Shown here piece by piece: positions 9,320 through 17,893 of a stretch of 64,000 bases of DNA. Both the position numbers and the translations under genes were made by a program. The stretch comes from Croceimicrobium sp963977415 (GTDB taxonomy: Bacteria > Bacteroidota > Bacteroidia > Flavobacteriales > Schleiferiaceae). Within the stretch, counting starts at the first letter, position 1; the number at the start of each line of letters is the position of its first letter. The notes beneath the pieces were generated by a model that made no database searches, was not told the origin of the DNA, and was given only the letters and a program-made list of their open reading frames with translations. The stretch lies in the NCBI GenBank assembly GCA_963977415.1, contig CAXBOS010000007.1, positions 62,001 to 126,000 of the forward strand. The letters are read 5' to 3'.

Positions 9320-9628
9320 ATGGAAACTACAATTGCCGGAAAACAAGTAAAATTAAACGAACAAGGATACCTAACCGACCTCAACGAATGGAGTCGTGAA
9401 GTAGCCGCAGCTCTAGCCGCCGAGGAAGGAGTTGAATTAGGTGAAGAACATTGGCCCGTGCTAGAGTACTTATAAAATCAGCACAAACAAGAGGTTCCTT
9501 TAACCATCCGTAAAGTTGGAAAAAGCGGTATTGTTGACATTAAAGGTTTTTATGCCTTATTTCCTGGTGGACCGCTGAAAAAAGCTAGCCGTATTGCCGG
9601 AATCCCTAAGCCTGCTAGCTGCATTTAA
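9320..9628 (+). pseudogene. TusE/DsrC-family sulfur carrier gene interrupted by one in-frame TAA
   Basis: Reading from the ATG at 9320 gives 51 residues (GYLTDLNEWSREV, then LGEEHWPVLEYL) that match the N-terminal half of DsrC/TusE. A TAA stop lies at 9473-9475. The same frame then continues for 50 codons with the conserved C-terminal half, including FYALFPGGPLKKASRIAGIP and the family's terminal KPASCI, ending at TAA 9626. The total is 102 positions, about normal length. No frameshift is needed; the stop stands where relatives have a charged residue after the helix. The penultimate Cys (CysA) is kept. The residue eleven before it is Ser, as in TusE-type rather than dissimilatory DsrC proteins. 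There is no restart ATG after the stop. It is either a recent nonsense mutation, a sequencing error, or UAA readthrough. Confidence 0.85.
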
Positions 9629-9646
9629 CCTTTAAAAAAGACAATC

Positions 9647-10159
9647 ATGGAAACGCAAGAATTAGAACAAAGCGCAGTAAAAGTGGAGCCTGCTAAAGTA
9701 AAGAAGATGATGTTGATCCTTTCTAAGGCCACCATCGATAATGTTTACGCCTGCTTTATTCTGGCCAATGGCGCCAGAATGGAAGGAATAGAAGCGGAAA
9801 TATTCTTTACCTTTTTTGGCCTCGAAGCGGTGCAAAAAAAGAAAATAGATCATCTCCATGTAGCTACTGTTGGTAATCCCGCAATGCACATCCCGACCCT
9901 CTTGGGCGGATTGCCAGGCATGGAATCTTTTGCCACCAATATGATGAAAAAGGAAATGGAAAAACTCGACATCCCACCCGTGGGAGAGTTCATCGAAATC
10001 CTTGAAGCCAGTGGCGCAAAATTATGGGCTTGTAAATTGGCCATGGATATGTTCCATCTAAAAAGAGAAGATTTGGTTGATGAAATTGCTGATGTAATTA
10101 CAGTAGGTGATTTTTACGATAAAGCCTCAGGTGAAAACACCCACCTTCTCTTTATCTAA
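9647..10159 (+). CDS. DsrE/DsrF/DrsH-like sulfur-transfer protein
   Basis: A 170-residue DsrE-like protein. After a 20-residue acidic leader comes the fold start KKMMLILSKATIDNVYACFILANGARMEG, then FFTFFGLEAV, a Met/Gly-rich loop and EASGAKLWACKLAMDMF, which carries Cys129, the likely persulfide-carrying cysteine (Cys36 is another candidate). Such proteins pass sulfane sulfur to TusE/DsrC partners. It is the last gene of the SQR operon, 18 nt after the TusE/DsrC-like gene. If that partner is dead, this protein may act alone or with another acceptor. Confidence 0.87.
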   Translation: METQELEQSAVKVEPAKVKKMMLILSKATIDNVYACFILANGARMEGIEAEIFFTFFGLEAVQKKKIDHLHVATVGNPAMHIPTLLGGLPGMESFATNMMKKEMEKLDIPPVGEFIEILEASGAKLWACKLAMDMFHLKREDLVDEIADVITVGDFYDKASGENTHLLFI

Positions 10160-10192
10160 GATCGCTTAACGATAAAGTTTATGGTTAATGAT

Positions 10193-10227
10193 GCCGTCGT
10201 CTTTCGATAGAAAGGCGGCGGTTTTTT
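10193..10227 (+). terminator. Rho-independent terminator
   Basis: An 11-bp stem (10194-10204 with 10211-10221, three G-T pairs) has a 6-nt loop and a following TTTTTT. It closes the SQR operon. Confidence 0.88.
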
Positions 10228-10263
10228 ATTTTCTCCTCTAGCAATAAGCTTAATTTGCTTTGC

Positions 10264-10271
10264 TATCTTTG
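10264..10271 (+). promoter_or_regulatory. -7 box TATCTTTG just before the amidase ATG
   Basis: A perfect TAnnTTTG match ends 6 bases before the ATG at 10278, so the transcript would start at or near the start codon (leaderless). No good -33 TTG is seen at the normal distance. Confidence 0.4.
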
Positions 10272-10277
10272 AAGCCT

Positions 10278-11555
10278 ATGCTGAAAAACATATTTATACT
10301 TAGCTTCTTACTGCTTCAGTTTGGGCTTAGCGCCCAGAAGCGTACTCTTGCGTTCACCTTTAGCAATGCTGATTTTCAAGCTAGTGAGGAAGGCTTGCTT
10401 AGCCAAGAATTAGATTGGCCCGATAGTCTTGAATACGGTTTTTTAGGCCTCTCTGGCTACAGTCTAGATCTCGAGATCCTAGAAGTGGAAGCACGCTTCT
10501 CTGTTAACGGTCAGTGGCAGGAATGGGAAAAACTAGAGAGTGGGCATAATAGCGAAGAAAGTTCGCGCCAAACCTTTGTTTTAGAACCTTTCGAAGAAGA
10601 AATTGAAGCTTGGCAAATAAAAGTAAACCAGCCCTTTAAAGGCAATTTAGAAATGCGCTTTTTTGCCGCTCCATCAGAAAAAAAAAACCTTGGTATAAAT
10701 TCTGGCGGTGCCGAAACTAGCACTTGCGCTTGTCCTGCACCACCCCAATGCGATCGCAGCTGCTGGTGCCCGAATAACGATTGCACCCCACCTGTTTATA
10801 GCACAACCCTTCCTACTCACCTAATTATTCACCACTCGGCCGGCTTCACGAATTATAATGATTATCAGTGGGTGGTTAACTACTATTGGGACTTACACGT
10901 AAATACCAATGGTTGGAGTGATATCGGTTATAACTGGCTCATTGATCCCAACGGAGTGGTTTACGAAGGTAGGGGCTCTGGTAATTTAGGAGCCCATTTC
11001 AGTTGTTTAAATGGCGGCACCATAGGGATTTGTGTCATCGGAAATTACATGACCAACACGGTTAACCCTCTTGCTTTAAGCAGTCTTAAAGAATTGGCTT
11101 TATGGGAAGCCTGCCAGCATAATATCGATATTGCAGATAGCAGTTTACACAGCACTTCCAATTTAGTTTTAAAACATTTATCCGCTCATCGCGATGCCAA
11201 TTCCGCCACGGTTGGCTGCCCCAAGGGAACCGCTTGTCCCGGCGATCTTCTCTATGCCATTATCGACAGTCTTGCGCTAGATATGAGTGTAAGTGCCTGT
11301 TTTCTTTCTTCCCCAGAAATTAGCCATCCAAGCTTTTCTATTTTCCCAAATCCTGCTTCTGATGAACTAAAGGTTAGCTCAAAAAGCGCGTCTTGGACTC
11401 TTGAAATAATAAATATTAATGGTCAGGAAGTGGCTAGTTACCAATCTAGCGAAAGCGAGAAAAACATTAGACTAAACCATTTAGCGGCCGGTATTTACCA
11501 ATTAATTTTTACTAGCCCACAGGGTACAGCTTTTCAAAAACTACAGATTAAATGA
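10278..11555 (+). CDS. T9SS-exported N-acetylmuramoyl-L-alanine amidase (PGRP type)
   Basis: A 425-residue secreted amidase. An ATG at 10278 gives a clean signal peptide ending LSAQ; an in-frame codon at 10260 would place six polar residues in front and overlap the promoter-like box, so it was not used. After a beta-rich domain (about 20-140) and a cysteine-rich linker comes an Amidase_2/PGRP domain: THLIIHHSAG (zinc His), DIGYNWLIDPNGVVYEGRG, LSAHRDA (zinc His) and TACPG (zinc Cys). It would cut the lactyl-L-alanine bond of peptidoglycan. The last 75 or so residues, starting FPNPASDELKV and ending GIYQLIFTS...LQIK, are a type A T9SS sorting tail. The stop overlaps the next gene's ATG. Confidence 0.9.
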   Translation: MLKNIFILSFLLLQFGLSAQKRTLAFTFSNADFQASEEGLLSQELDWPDSLEYGFLGLSGYSLDLEILEVEARFSVNGQWQEWEKLESGHNSEESSRQTFVLEPFEEEIEAWQIKVNQPFKGNLEMRFFAAPSEKKNLGINSGGAETSTCACPAPPQCDRSCWCPNNDCTPPVYSTTLPTHLIIHHSAGFTNYNDYQWVVNYYWDLHVNTNGWSDIGYNWLIDPNGVVYEGRGSGNLGAHFSCLNGGTIGICVIGNYMTNTVNPLALSSLKELALWEACQHNIDIADSSLHSTSNLVLKHLSAHRDANSATVGCPKGTACPGDLLYAIIDSLALDMSVSACFLSSPEISHPSFSIFPNPASDELKVSSKSASWTLEIININGQEVASYQSSESEKNIRLNHLAAGIYQLIFTSPQGTAFQKLQIK

Positions 11556-12400
11556 GAATACTACTATTCGTTCTACTTTCCATTGGCGGCCTTCAAGCCC
11601 AAGATTTAAGAGCTTACCAAATTTATAATGCCGCGGGAGAAGCCATTTCTTTCCAGCAGATGGCGAATGAATTAAGCGAAGCCGAGGTGGTATTATTTGG
11701 AGAACTGCATAACAATCCAATCTGCCACTGGCTCCAATTTGAACTTGCGGCAGCCCTTTATGAAAAAAATAACAAGCTTAAGCTCGGCGCGGAAATGTTC
11801 GAACGTGATAATCAGGATGAGCTGAATCTTTATTTACAAGATAGCATTGATGCTGCCGCCTTAGACAGCTTGGCGCGCTTATGGCCGAATTATGAAACCG
11901 ACTACAAACACCTGGTGGATTTCGCGAAAGAGAAACAAGTCGAATTTATTGCTACCAATACACCCCGTAAATACGCCCGTATGGCTTTTAAAGGCGGCTT
12001 TGAAAGCTTGGATACTTTAAGTGATGAAGAAAAAAACTGGATTGCTAAATTACCAGTCGCTTATGATGCCGAACTTCCTGGCTACAAAGCAATGTTAGAA
12101 ATGATGGGCGGCCACGGCGGCGAAAACTTACCCAAAGCGCAAGCCATTAAGGATGCAACCATGGCCTTTTCTATTTTAGAAAATCGTAAACGCGGCGAGC
12201 TTTTATTGCACTTTAACGGCGACTACCACTCGAAAGATTTTGAAGGAATTCAATGGTATTTAAAGGACGAGAAGAAAAGGCTAAAAGTTAAAACTATTAG
12301 CACTCAAATTCAAGATAGCGTGGATAGTCTATCAAGCGAAAGCGCGGGTCATGCGGATTATACGCTGGTAATTGACGCACAGATGACGAATAGTTATTAA
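11552..12400 (+). CDS. ChaN/DUF399-like protein of the TIKI fold
   Basis: A 282-residue exported protein with a short signal peptide ending LQAQ. The conserved start of the ChaN/DUF399 family is visible: EVVLFGELHNNPICHW, then LGAEMFERDNQ and LLHFNGDYHSKDF near the end, giving the conserved Glu/His residues of this metal- or heme-binding fold. The E. coli-type relatives of other bacteria bind heme and are linked to iron uptake, while TIKI-superfamily members are metalloproteases; which applies here is not clear. It overlaps the amidase gene by 4 bases (ATGA), so the two are cotranscribed. Confidence 0.82.
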   Translation: MRILLFVLLSIGGLQAQDLRAYQIYNAAGEAISFQQMANELSEAEVVLFGELHNNPICHWLQFELAAALYEKNNKLKLGAEMFERDNQDELNLYLQDSIDAAALDSLARLWPNYETDYKHLVDFAKEKQVEFIATNTPRKYARMAFKGGFESLDTLSDEEKNWIAKLPVAYDAELPGYKAMLEMMGGHGGENLPKAQAIKDATMAFSILENRKRGELLLHFNGDYHSKDFEGIQWYLKDEKKRLKVKTISTQIQDSVDSLSSESAGHADYTLVIDAQMTNSY

Positions 12401-12459
12401 TGTTTTAGATATCTCCTCGGATTATCACTGAGAAATGAATTTAGAATAAAATTTACTAG

Positions 12460-15159
12460 GTGAGTTACACTGCGGAGGAGTTTTACAGTTACTATAAGGA
12501 ATGCTACAAACTCGACTATAAAGAGTTTAAAGTTGATAATATATTAGCCCAGAAATATCACTTCAAATGGTTCGCTTCAGGGAATGAGGAGCTCATTCAT
12601 GAAGAACTTCCAATTATTCCCTATCCCAATAAAAAAGCGGAAGATCTTGCCAAAGAAGTAGAACTTTACAAGCTTGAAAAAAAGTTATTTTACGGCTGCT
12701 TTTTCATTTTAGGAAAAAGTGATAATGCTTTTGTTAAGGACAAAAGAGTTTGTGCTCCACTGATTCTTTTTCCCGCGACCATCCAAAATATAGATGATGA
12801 GCACTACCTTGATGTTGACAGGAGTTCTTTTGTTTTAAACAGAGCAGTAATAGCCAAGCTAGACCCTAAGAGTGATGCCGCTAATAAGGATCAGTTTTTT
12901 GAGGAATTAAGCGAGCGTATTAGTGAAGATCGAAGCAATTTAATTGCTTTAAAAAGCCTTTTTGAAAAGTATTTCCCCAGCCTCGACTCCGATGAAATCT
13001 TACTTTTCCCCGAGGTCTGGTCGGCCCTGAAAATTCGCAAACACCTAAGTGAAACCACTTACCAGGAGGGTGAATTTAAAATCGTCCCTGCGGCGGGAAC
13101 CATATTAATTGAAAAATCAGAGTCTTCACTAAAGGTTATTAGCGACCTAAGCCAAATGGCGCTGAAATCGAGCTTTAACCATGGACTTAAAGCTCTTCTA
13201 TCTGATGGTCATACTCGTCATTCCTCAGCCACAAGTTTTTTGAAATCGCGCTTAAACACCGACCAGTACAAAGCTTTACAAAATGCCCATCAATTTGACA
13301 ACTCTGTAATTATTGGTCCGCCTGGCACAGGAAAATCGTATACCATCACTACTATTATTGCCGATGCGGTTCTTAAAAATCAGTCGGTTTTAGTGGTTTC
13401 TAAAACTAAACAAGCGGTTGAAGTCATCCGCACAATGATAGAGAATGAGTACAAGTTAAAAGACTACCTCGTCCATACCACAGGAGCCCGATACAAGCTA
13501 AGCTTAAGCGCTAAGCTAAGAAGGTACTTAAGCGGCATTTCTGAAAGAGAAGTTCTTGGCTCTAATGAAGTACGAGTTTCTGAACTCTTTAACAAGCTTT
13601 CTTCCTTAGAGAACAAGTTTGAAGCTTTAATTGAAAAAGAATTATCCTTATCCGACTTAGGCTTTAGTGATAATTTAAACCTTGTCGAAAAGTGGCGTAA
13701 GTTTTATTTAAGCACCACGCTTTATGATAGTAATAAAATATGGGACCTATTTGAAGCTATCGAAAGCACCACGCAACAGTTAGAAAAAGAAATCAATTCG
13801 TACTTAAAAAAGAAGGTCCAATCTAACATCAATAAAAATGTAAGGACCTTTCGCAAAGATTTATCTCTTTTTTACGATGCCTTAGATTCCGCAAGCTTTA
13901 CCCGACAGAAGGAGATAATGGAAGATGTTCAGCAGTCTAACATCTTAAAAGTCTTTCCCATTTGGCTGGCACATTTATCCGACTTAAACTCTATTCTTCC
14001 CTTAGAGGCCGATTTGTTTGATTTAGTGATAATTGATGAAGCCACGCAGTGTGATATTGCGTCTGCTCTACCTGCCCTTTATCGAGCCAAACGGTCCATT
14101 ATTGTTGGCGATCCTAATCAGCTCAAGCATTATTCATTCGTATCTGGCGCCCAGCAAGAAAATCTGCGTAAGAACTACAATTTACCCAAGGATGCTATTT
14201 TTGATTACCGCAACCGCAGCATCCTTGATTTATATATCTCCAAAGTCCAAAACCAAGAGCAAGTAAGCTTTTTACGAGAACATTACCGGTCTACTCCTTC
14301 TCTAATTGAATTTAGCAATCAGCAATTTTACGATGGGCAACTAGCGGTATTAAAATCAACACCTAAGCACAGCAAAAACAAGCAGATTGAGCTTATTGAA
14401 CTGAATGGCTTTAGAGATGAGAAAGGTGTTAATCAGATTGAGGCTGATACACTATTGGAAAAATTAGCCTTGCTGATGGAGGAGTATTCAGCGGAGAAAG
14501 TCGCACCTTCGATTGGTATAATCTCTCCTTTCAACAGTCAAGTAAAATACATCAACGCACTTTTGAAGGAACGTTTCAGCTTGGAGCAATTTAAAAAGTT
14601 TGATCTACTCTGTGGCACACCCTATAATTTTCAGGGTTCGGAAAGAGAAATCATTTTCATTTCCTTCTGCCTAAGCAACACTACTCACCCATCTGCCTTT
14701 GTGCATGCTAATCAAGCCGAGGTTTTGAATGTCGCTATCACCCGAGCTAAGTCCTTTCAATACATTTTCAAATCGGTGTCAGATGCGCATCTCAAACAAG
14801 ATTCGCTCTTATACCAATATTTCAGCTTCATTCGGGCATTTTCACAAAGCAGCCAAGATGAGCCAGAACTCGATAATTTCCAGCGAGAAGTTGTGGCTAG
14901 TTTAGCTAAAATTAAGGATTATCAGATTCACTGCGGCTATCCTTTGGCAGGTAGTTTACTTGATATCTTAATCACCAAAGGCAGTAAAAGCTATTTTATT
15001 GATCTCATAGGCTATCCAGGCATGTTCAAAGAAGCCCTTCCAATAGAACGCTACAAAACCTTAGCGCGAATAGGCATTAAAAGTCTTCCCTTAAATTTTC
15101 GCTATTGGCAAAAAGACAAAACGGCTGCCTTAAAAACAATAAAGAGATTTATGGTTTAG
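12460..15159 (+). CDS. superfamily 1 DNA2/NAM7-type helicase with C-terminal nuclease-like region
   Basis: An 899-residue SF1B helicase starting with GTG. Motifs in order: Q-like region NTDQYKALQNA (about 268), Walker A GPPGTGKS (about 286-293), motif Ia VLVVSKTKQAVEV, Walker B VIIDEATQ (about 523), motif III GDPNQLKHY, motif IV EHYRSTPSLIEF, motif V TPYNFQGSEREIIF and motif VI NVAITRAKS. About 270 residues precede the ATPase core. The last 90 or so residues (GYPLAGSLLDILITKG...YFIDLIGYPG) resemble the layout of the Vsr/DUF559-type endonuclease fold found at the end of many such helicases, though the usual catalytic E-x-K is not evident. It may act in DNA repair or defence. No defence partner gene lies beside it. 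Confidence 0.85.
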   Translation: MSYTAEEFYSYYKECYKLDYKEFKVDNILAQKYHFKWFASGNEELIHEELPIIPYPNKKAEDLAKEVELYKLEKKLFYGCFFILGKSDNAFVKDKRVCAPLILFPATIQNIDDEHYLDVDRSSFVLNRAVIAKLDPKSDAANKDQFFEELSERISEDRSNLIALKSLFEKYFPSLDSDEILLFPEVWSALKIRKHLSETTYQEGEFKIVPAAGTILIEKSESSLKVISDLSQMALKSSFNHGLKALLSDGHTRHSSATSFLKSRLNTDQYKALQNAHQFDNSVIIGPPGTGKSYTITTIIADAVLKNQSVLVVSKTKQAVEVIRTMIENEYKLKDYLVHTTGARYKLSLSAKLRRYLSGISEREVLGSNEVRVSELFNKLSSLENKFEALIEKELSLSDLGFSDNLNLVEKWRKFYLSTTLYDSNKIWDLFEAIESTTQQLEKEINSYLKKKVQSNINKNVRTFRKDLSLFYDALDSASFTRQKEIMEDVQQSNILKVFPIWLAHLSDLNSILPLEADLFDLVIIDEATQCDIASALPALYRAKRSIIVGDPNQLKHYSFVSGAQQENLRKNYNLPKDAIFDYRNRSILDLYISKVQNQEQVSFLREHYRSTPSLIEFSNQQFYDGQLAVLKSTPKHSKNKQIELIELNGFRDEKGVNQIEADTLLEKLALLMEEYSAEKVAPSIGIISPFNSQVKYINALLKERFSLEQFKKFDLLCGTPYNFQGSEREIIFISFCLSNTTHPSAFVHANQAEVLNVAITRAKSFQYIFKSVSDAHLKQDSLLYQYFSFIRAFSQSSQDEPELDNFQREVVASLAKIKDYQIHCGYPLAGSLLDILITKGSKSYFIDLIGYPGMFKEALPIERYKTLARIGIKSLPLNFRYWQKDKTAALKTIKRFMV

Positions 15160-15245
15160 TTATTTCCACTGAAAGCGGAGCCCCCTTTCAGCCCTTTGGT
15201 AGTTTTCACAATAATCGATTTGGCAAATTATCAAACCGCTATAAT

Positions 15246-15728
15246 CTACCCCTCAAAAAACTCCCGCATTGCCTCCTGCACCAAGTCAGCTTCATAACCT
15301 CTAGCTTGTAAATAAGCCCGCAGTTTTTGCTTGCGCAGATATTCGTCTTTGCCTTTGGTTAAGGGCCAGCGCTTTTCGCAGACATGCATTAAGTTAGACC
15401 AGTATTTCTCGGGTTCAATTTCGGTGAAAGCCTTTTTTAAGACATAATCGCTCAGTGAATGCGGATATAGGGCTTGCTTAATTTTATAGCGACCCCATTT
15501 TTTAATAGAGTACTTTCCTCTAACGAAAGCCCTAGCAAAACGCTCTTCGTCAACAAATCGTTCTTGAATTAACTCGCTTAGGAGAGTTTCGATGGTATCG
15601 CTATTAAAGCCATAGGTATAGAGCTTATCGCGACATTCCTGCTGGCTGCGTTCGCGGTACAAACAAAAGGAACGAATTTTCTCGCGTGCCTCGTTTAAGT
15701 CATAAATATGTTGTCCATCATTGCCCAC
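15246..15728 (-). CDS. recX: regulatory protein RecX
   Basis: A 160-residue RecX-family protein, a modulator of RecA filaments. The three helical repeats are recognisable: AREKIRSFCLYRERSQQECRDKL, LIQERFVDEERFARAFVRGK and, at the end, RKQKLRAYLQARGYEADLV. The frame opens with GTG at 15728, overlapping the upstream DUF4286 gene by 11 bases; no in-frame ATG lies near. It is the last gene of the serS cluster, and no clear terminator follows. Confidence 0.9.
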   Translation of the reverse strand: MGNDGQHIYDLNEAREKIRSFCLYRERSQQECRDKLYTYGFNSDTIETLLSELIQERFVDEERFARAFVRGKYSIKKWGRYKIKQALYPHSLSDYVLKKAFTEIEPEKYWSNLMHVCEKRWPLTKGKDEYLRKQKLRAYLQARGYEADLVQEAMREFFEG

Positions 15729-16044
15729 TGCCTGCCTCTAGTTCGTGGTCGATGCGCAGAATGGTACGGAAGGCCACAAACTTATTTTGAAACTTAGCCC
15801 CGTGCTCCGCCTGTAATTTAGGGGCATATACTTCGCGGTAAAGTTCTAAAGTTTCTAGGTCGCGCACGCGATATTGAATGGAATAAGTAATTCCTTGCTC
15901 CTCTTCCACCATTACTTGGCAAAGACGATTATCTAAAAAAAGACCGGTTGATAATACATCGGGAATATGAACTTCCTTCATCCATTTCAACCACTCATCG
16001 TGCACGTCGGCTTCAATATTTACCGTAACATTATAGATATACAT
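15718..16044 (-). CDS. DUF4286 family protein
   Basis: A 108-residue protein matching the Bacteroidota DUF4286 family, which typically begins MYIYNVTVNIE and contains the phrases WLKWMKEVHIPDVL and YSIQYRVRDLETLELY. It looks like a small ferredoxin-like (dimeric alpha/beta barrel) protein. The function is unknown. It is packed 3 nt after the TPR gene and overlaps recX, so it is part of the serS-to-recX operon. Confidence 0.85.
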   Translation of the reverse strand: MYIYNVTVNIEADVHDEWLKWMKEVHIPDVLSTGLFLDNRLCQVMVEEEQGITYSIQYRVRDLETLELYREVYAPKLQAEHGAKFQNKFVAFRTILRIDHELEAGSGQ

Positions 16045-16047
16045 AGA

Positions 16048-17889
16048 CTAATTTAATTGGTCGCCGCGTAAATTTCGGTAGCTATCGCGCGCCTCTGCAG
16101 CAAAGAAACTGTCGCTATACTCAATAAAGATTTTCTCGAAATATTCCATTGCCTTTTCGCTGTTCGCATACTGATTTATCTGCAAATTAGCTAAGCGATA
16201 AAGGGCATCATCTGCTAAAATTTCTTTGCTATGATCTGCCACAATTTTTTCCCAGGCCTTTTCGGCTTCGGTAAAATTCTTTTGCTGAAAGTAAATGTCG
16301 CCTTTCATTAATAAGGCTTCATCTAAAATTGGATGCTCTGGAAATGCCACGTCGAATAAAGCTAGATAATACAAGGCCGAATCTAATTTCTCACGGTAAA
16401 AAAGTAAATCTGCTTTAGCGTAGGTTTCCAATGCTTCGGTAGTAGAATCTAAAGCCATATTGTCGGTAATCAGTAAGGAATACTGCATCGCATCATTAGC
16501 AATTAGCTTGGAGGTTGATTCTTTTAAAATTTTAAAAATCCCCTGCGACCATTGAAAATCCCCTACGTAATAAGCTGCTTTCGCACGTTTAAATTTAGCT
16601 TCCTGACCAATGGGAGAGCGTTCCAAAAGTTTCTCTGCTTTGCGATAGTAGATAATCGCATCCCAACGCTTTCCCTGGTAGAGTAACAAATCTGCATAAG
16701 CGATTTGCCCCCGAGCAATATCTTCGGGACCAAGAAATCCTTTGGAAAACATTCCTTGCAAAATTTGCGCGGCCGTATCTTGCTGATTTAAGCGGTAGGC
16801 ATAAATATCTGCCAAGCCCAATATAACTTCTCCTTGGTAAGGATCACCATTGAAGGCAAGGCGATACTTTTCGTATTCTTCGGCTAGGCTGGCCCAGTCT
16901 TTAGGCTCCGTTTCGGCTTTTTGGCTTTGCTCCGCTTTGCGTGCAGAAAGGTGACCAAGTACAGCTCCTTGATAAAAACCATCCGCTTCGCCTTTCTCCA
17001 TGACGTATTGGTAGATGCTAGCCGCTAGAGTATACTCTTCGGCATTGAATGCAATTTTCGCCAAGCTGTTTAACTGACCGGGAGCGATGGCATTGCGACG
17101 ATCAAGAGCCTTTAATTGCAGAAAGGCGCCTCTAAAATTGTTCTCTTGTGTGAATACATGAATTAACAATTCATTTAATTGTGGCGCTCCGCCTGCTTGA
17201 ATCTTTTTAATTAACTCTTCCTTGAGATAAAGGGTATTTTCATCATCAGGATTATCGGCTGAAATACCTTGCGCGAGAAACATTTTTATGGTGGGCAGGT
17301 AACCCGGGGTGCGCTCTACCATAGCGATGTAATTATCATACATCTTTTTAATATCGCCCAGTTCACCATAGAGCTGCGCCATTTGATAATCGAAGTTTAA
17401 GCGCGACTCTTTCTTTAATGCCTCTTCATAGGCTTGTAAGGCCATCTTGGGATAACCTTTATCCTGCAAAGCTTTGCCATAAAAATAAGCCTGATTAGGC
17501 TGTTTGGTAATTAGTTCAAGGATATTCTCAAATTTGCGTTCTGCCTTGCGCTCTTCTTTGGTAAGGAGATAAACCGACAGTTCATCCACATCAAAACGAT
17601 TTTTTTGGCCGGGAATCCGTTTTGACCAATCCTTAGCTAAGTCGATGGCATTATCATAGTCTTCCAAAGCTAGGTAGCAGGTTAAGCCCATTTCATAGGC
17701 CTGAATATTGCGACTATTCTCCAGAAGATCTTTTAAAAAATCGAGGGCTTTTAAATATTCCTCCTGCTTAAAGTACTGACCAGCAATTTGCAAATCGCTA
17801 TTGGTTGGTTGAGCCGCTCTATCAAGTTCTTGCGCATCTACCGAAAGGTAAAGGAAGAAGAAGAAAATGATATGGAGGAATTTATTCAA
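16048..17889 (-). CDS. exported tetratricopeptide-repeat protein
   Basis: A 613-residue protein with a signal peptide (start TTG at 17889, 4 bases after the upstream stop; hydrophobic run HIIFFFFLYL, ending VDAQ). The rest is almost entirely TPR-like helix pairs, for example YFKQEEYLKALDFLKDLLE, ALQAYEEALKKES and EEYTLAASIYQYVMEKG. The C-terminal third (YFQQKNFTEAEKAWEKIV, YANSEKAMEYFEKIF) resembles the YbgF/BamD style of outer-membrane assembly TPRs. It is probably a periplasmic scaffold. A lipoprotein gene lies directly upstream. Confidence 0.85.
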   Translation of the reverse strand: MNKFLHIIFFFFLYLSVDAQELDRAAQPTNSDLQIAGQYFKQEEYLKALDFLKDLLENSRNIQAYEMGLTCYLALEDYDNAIDLAKDWSKRIPGQKNRFDVDELSVYLLTKEERKAERKFENILELITKQPNQAYFYGKALQDKGYPKMALQAYEEALKKESRLNFDYQMAQLYGELGDIKKMYDNYIAMVERTPGYLPTIKMFLAQGISADNPDDENTLYLKEELIKKIQAGGAPQLNELLIHVFTQENNFRGAFLQLKALDRRNAIAPGQLNSLAKIAFNAEEYTLAASIYQYVMEKGEADGFYQGAVLGHLSARKAEQSQKAETEPKDWASLAEEYEKYRLAFNGDPYQGEVILGLADIYAYRLNQQDTAAQILQGMFSKGFLGPEDIARGQIAYADLLLYQGKRWDAIIYYRKAEKLLERSPIGQEAKFKRAKAAYYVGDFQWSQGIFKILKESTSKLIANDAMQYSLLITDNMALDSTTEALETYAKADLLFYREKLDSALYYLALFDVAFPEHPILDEALLMKGDIYFQQKNFTEAEKAWEKIVADHSKEILADDALYRLANLQINQYANSEKAMEYFEKIFIEYSDSFFAAEARDSYRNLRGDQLN

Positions 17890-17893
17890 AAGC

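Noticed and set aside
15169..15190. Hairpin CTGAAAG...CTTTCAG after the helicase gene
   Set aside because: No T-run follows and the stem is only 7 bp, so it is not called a terminator.
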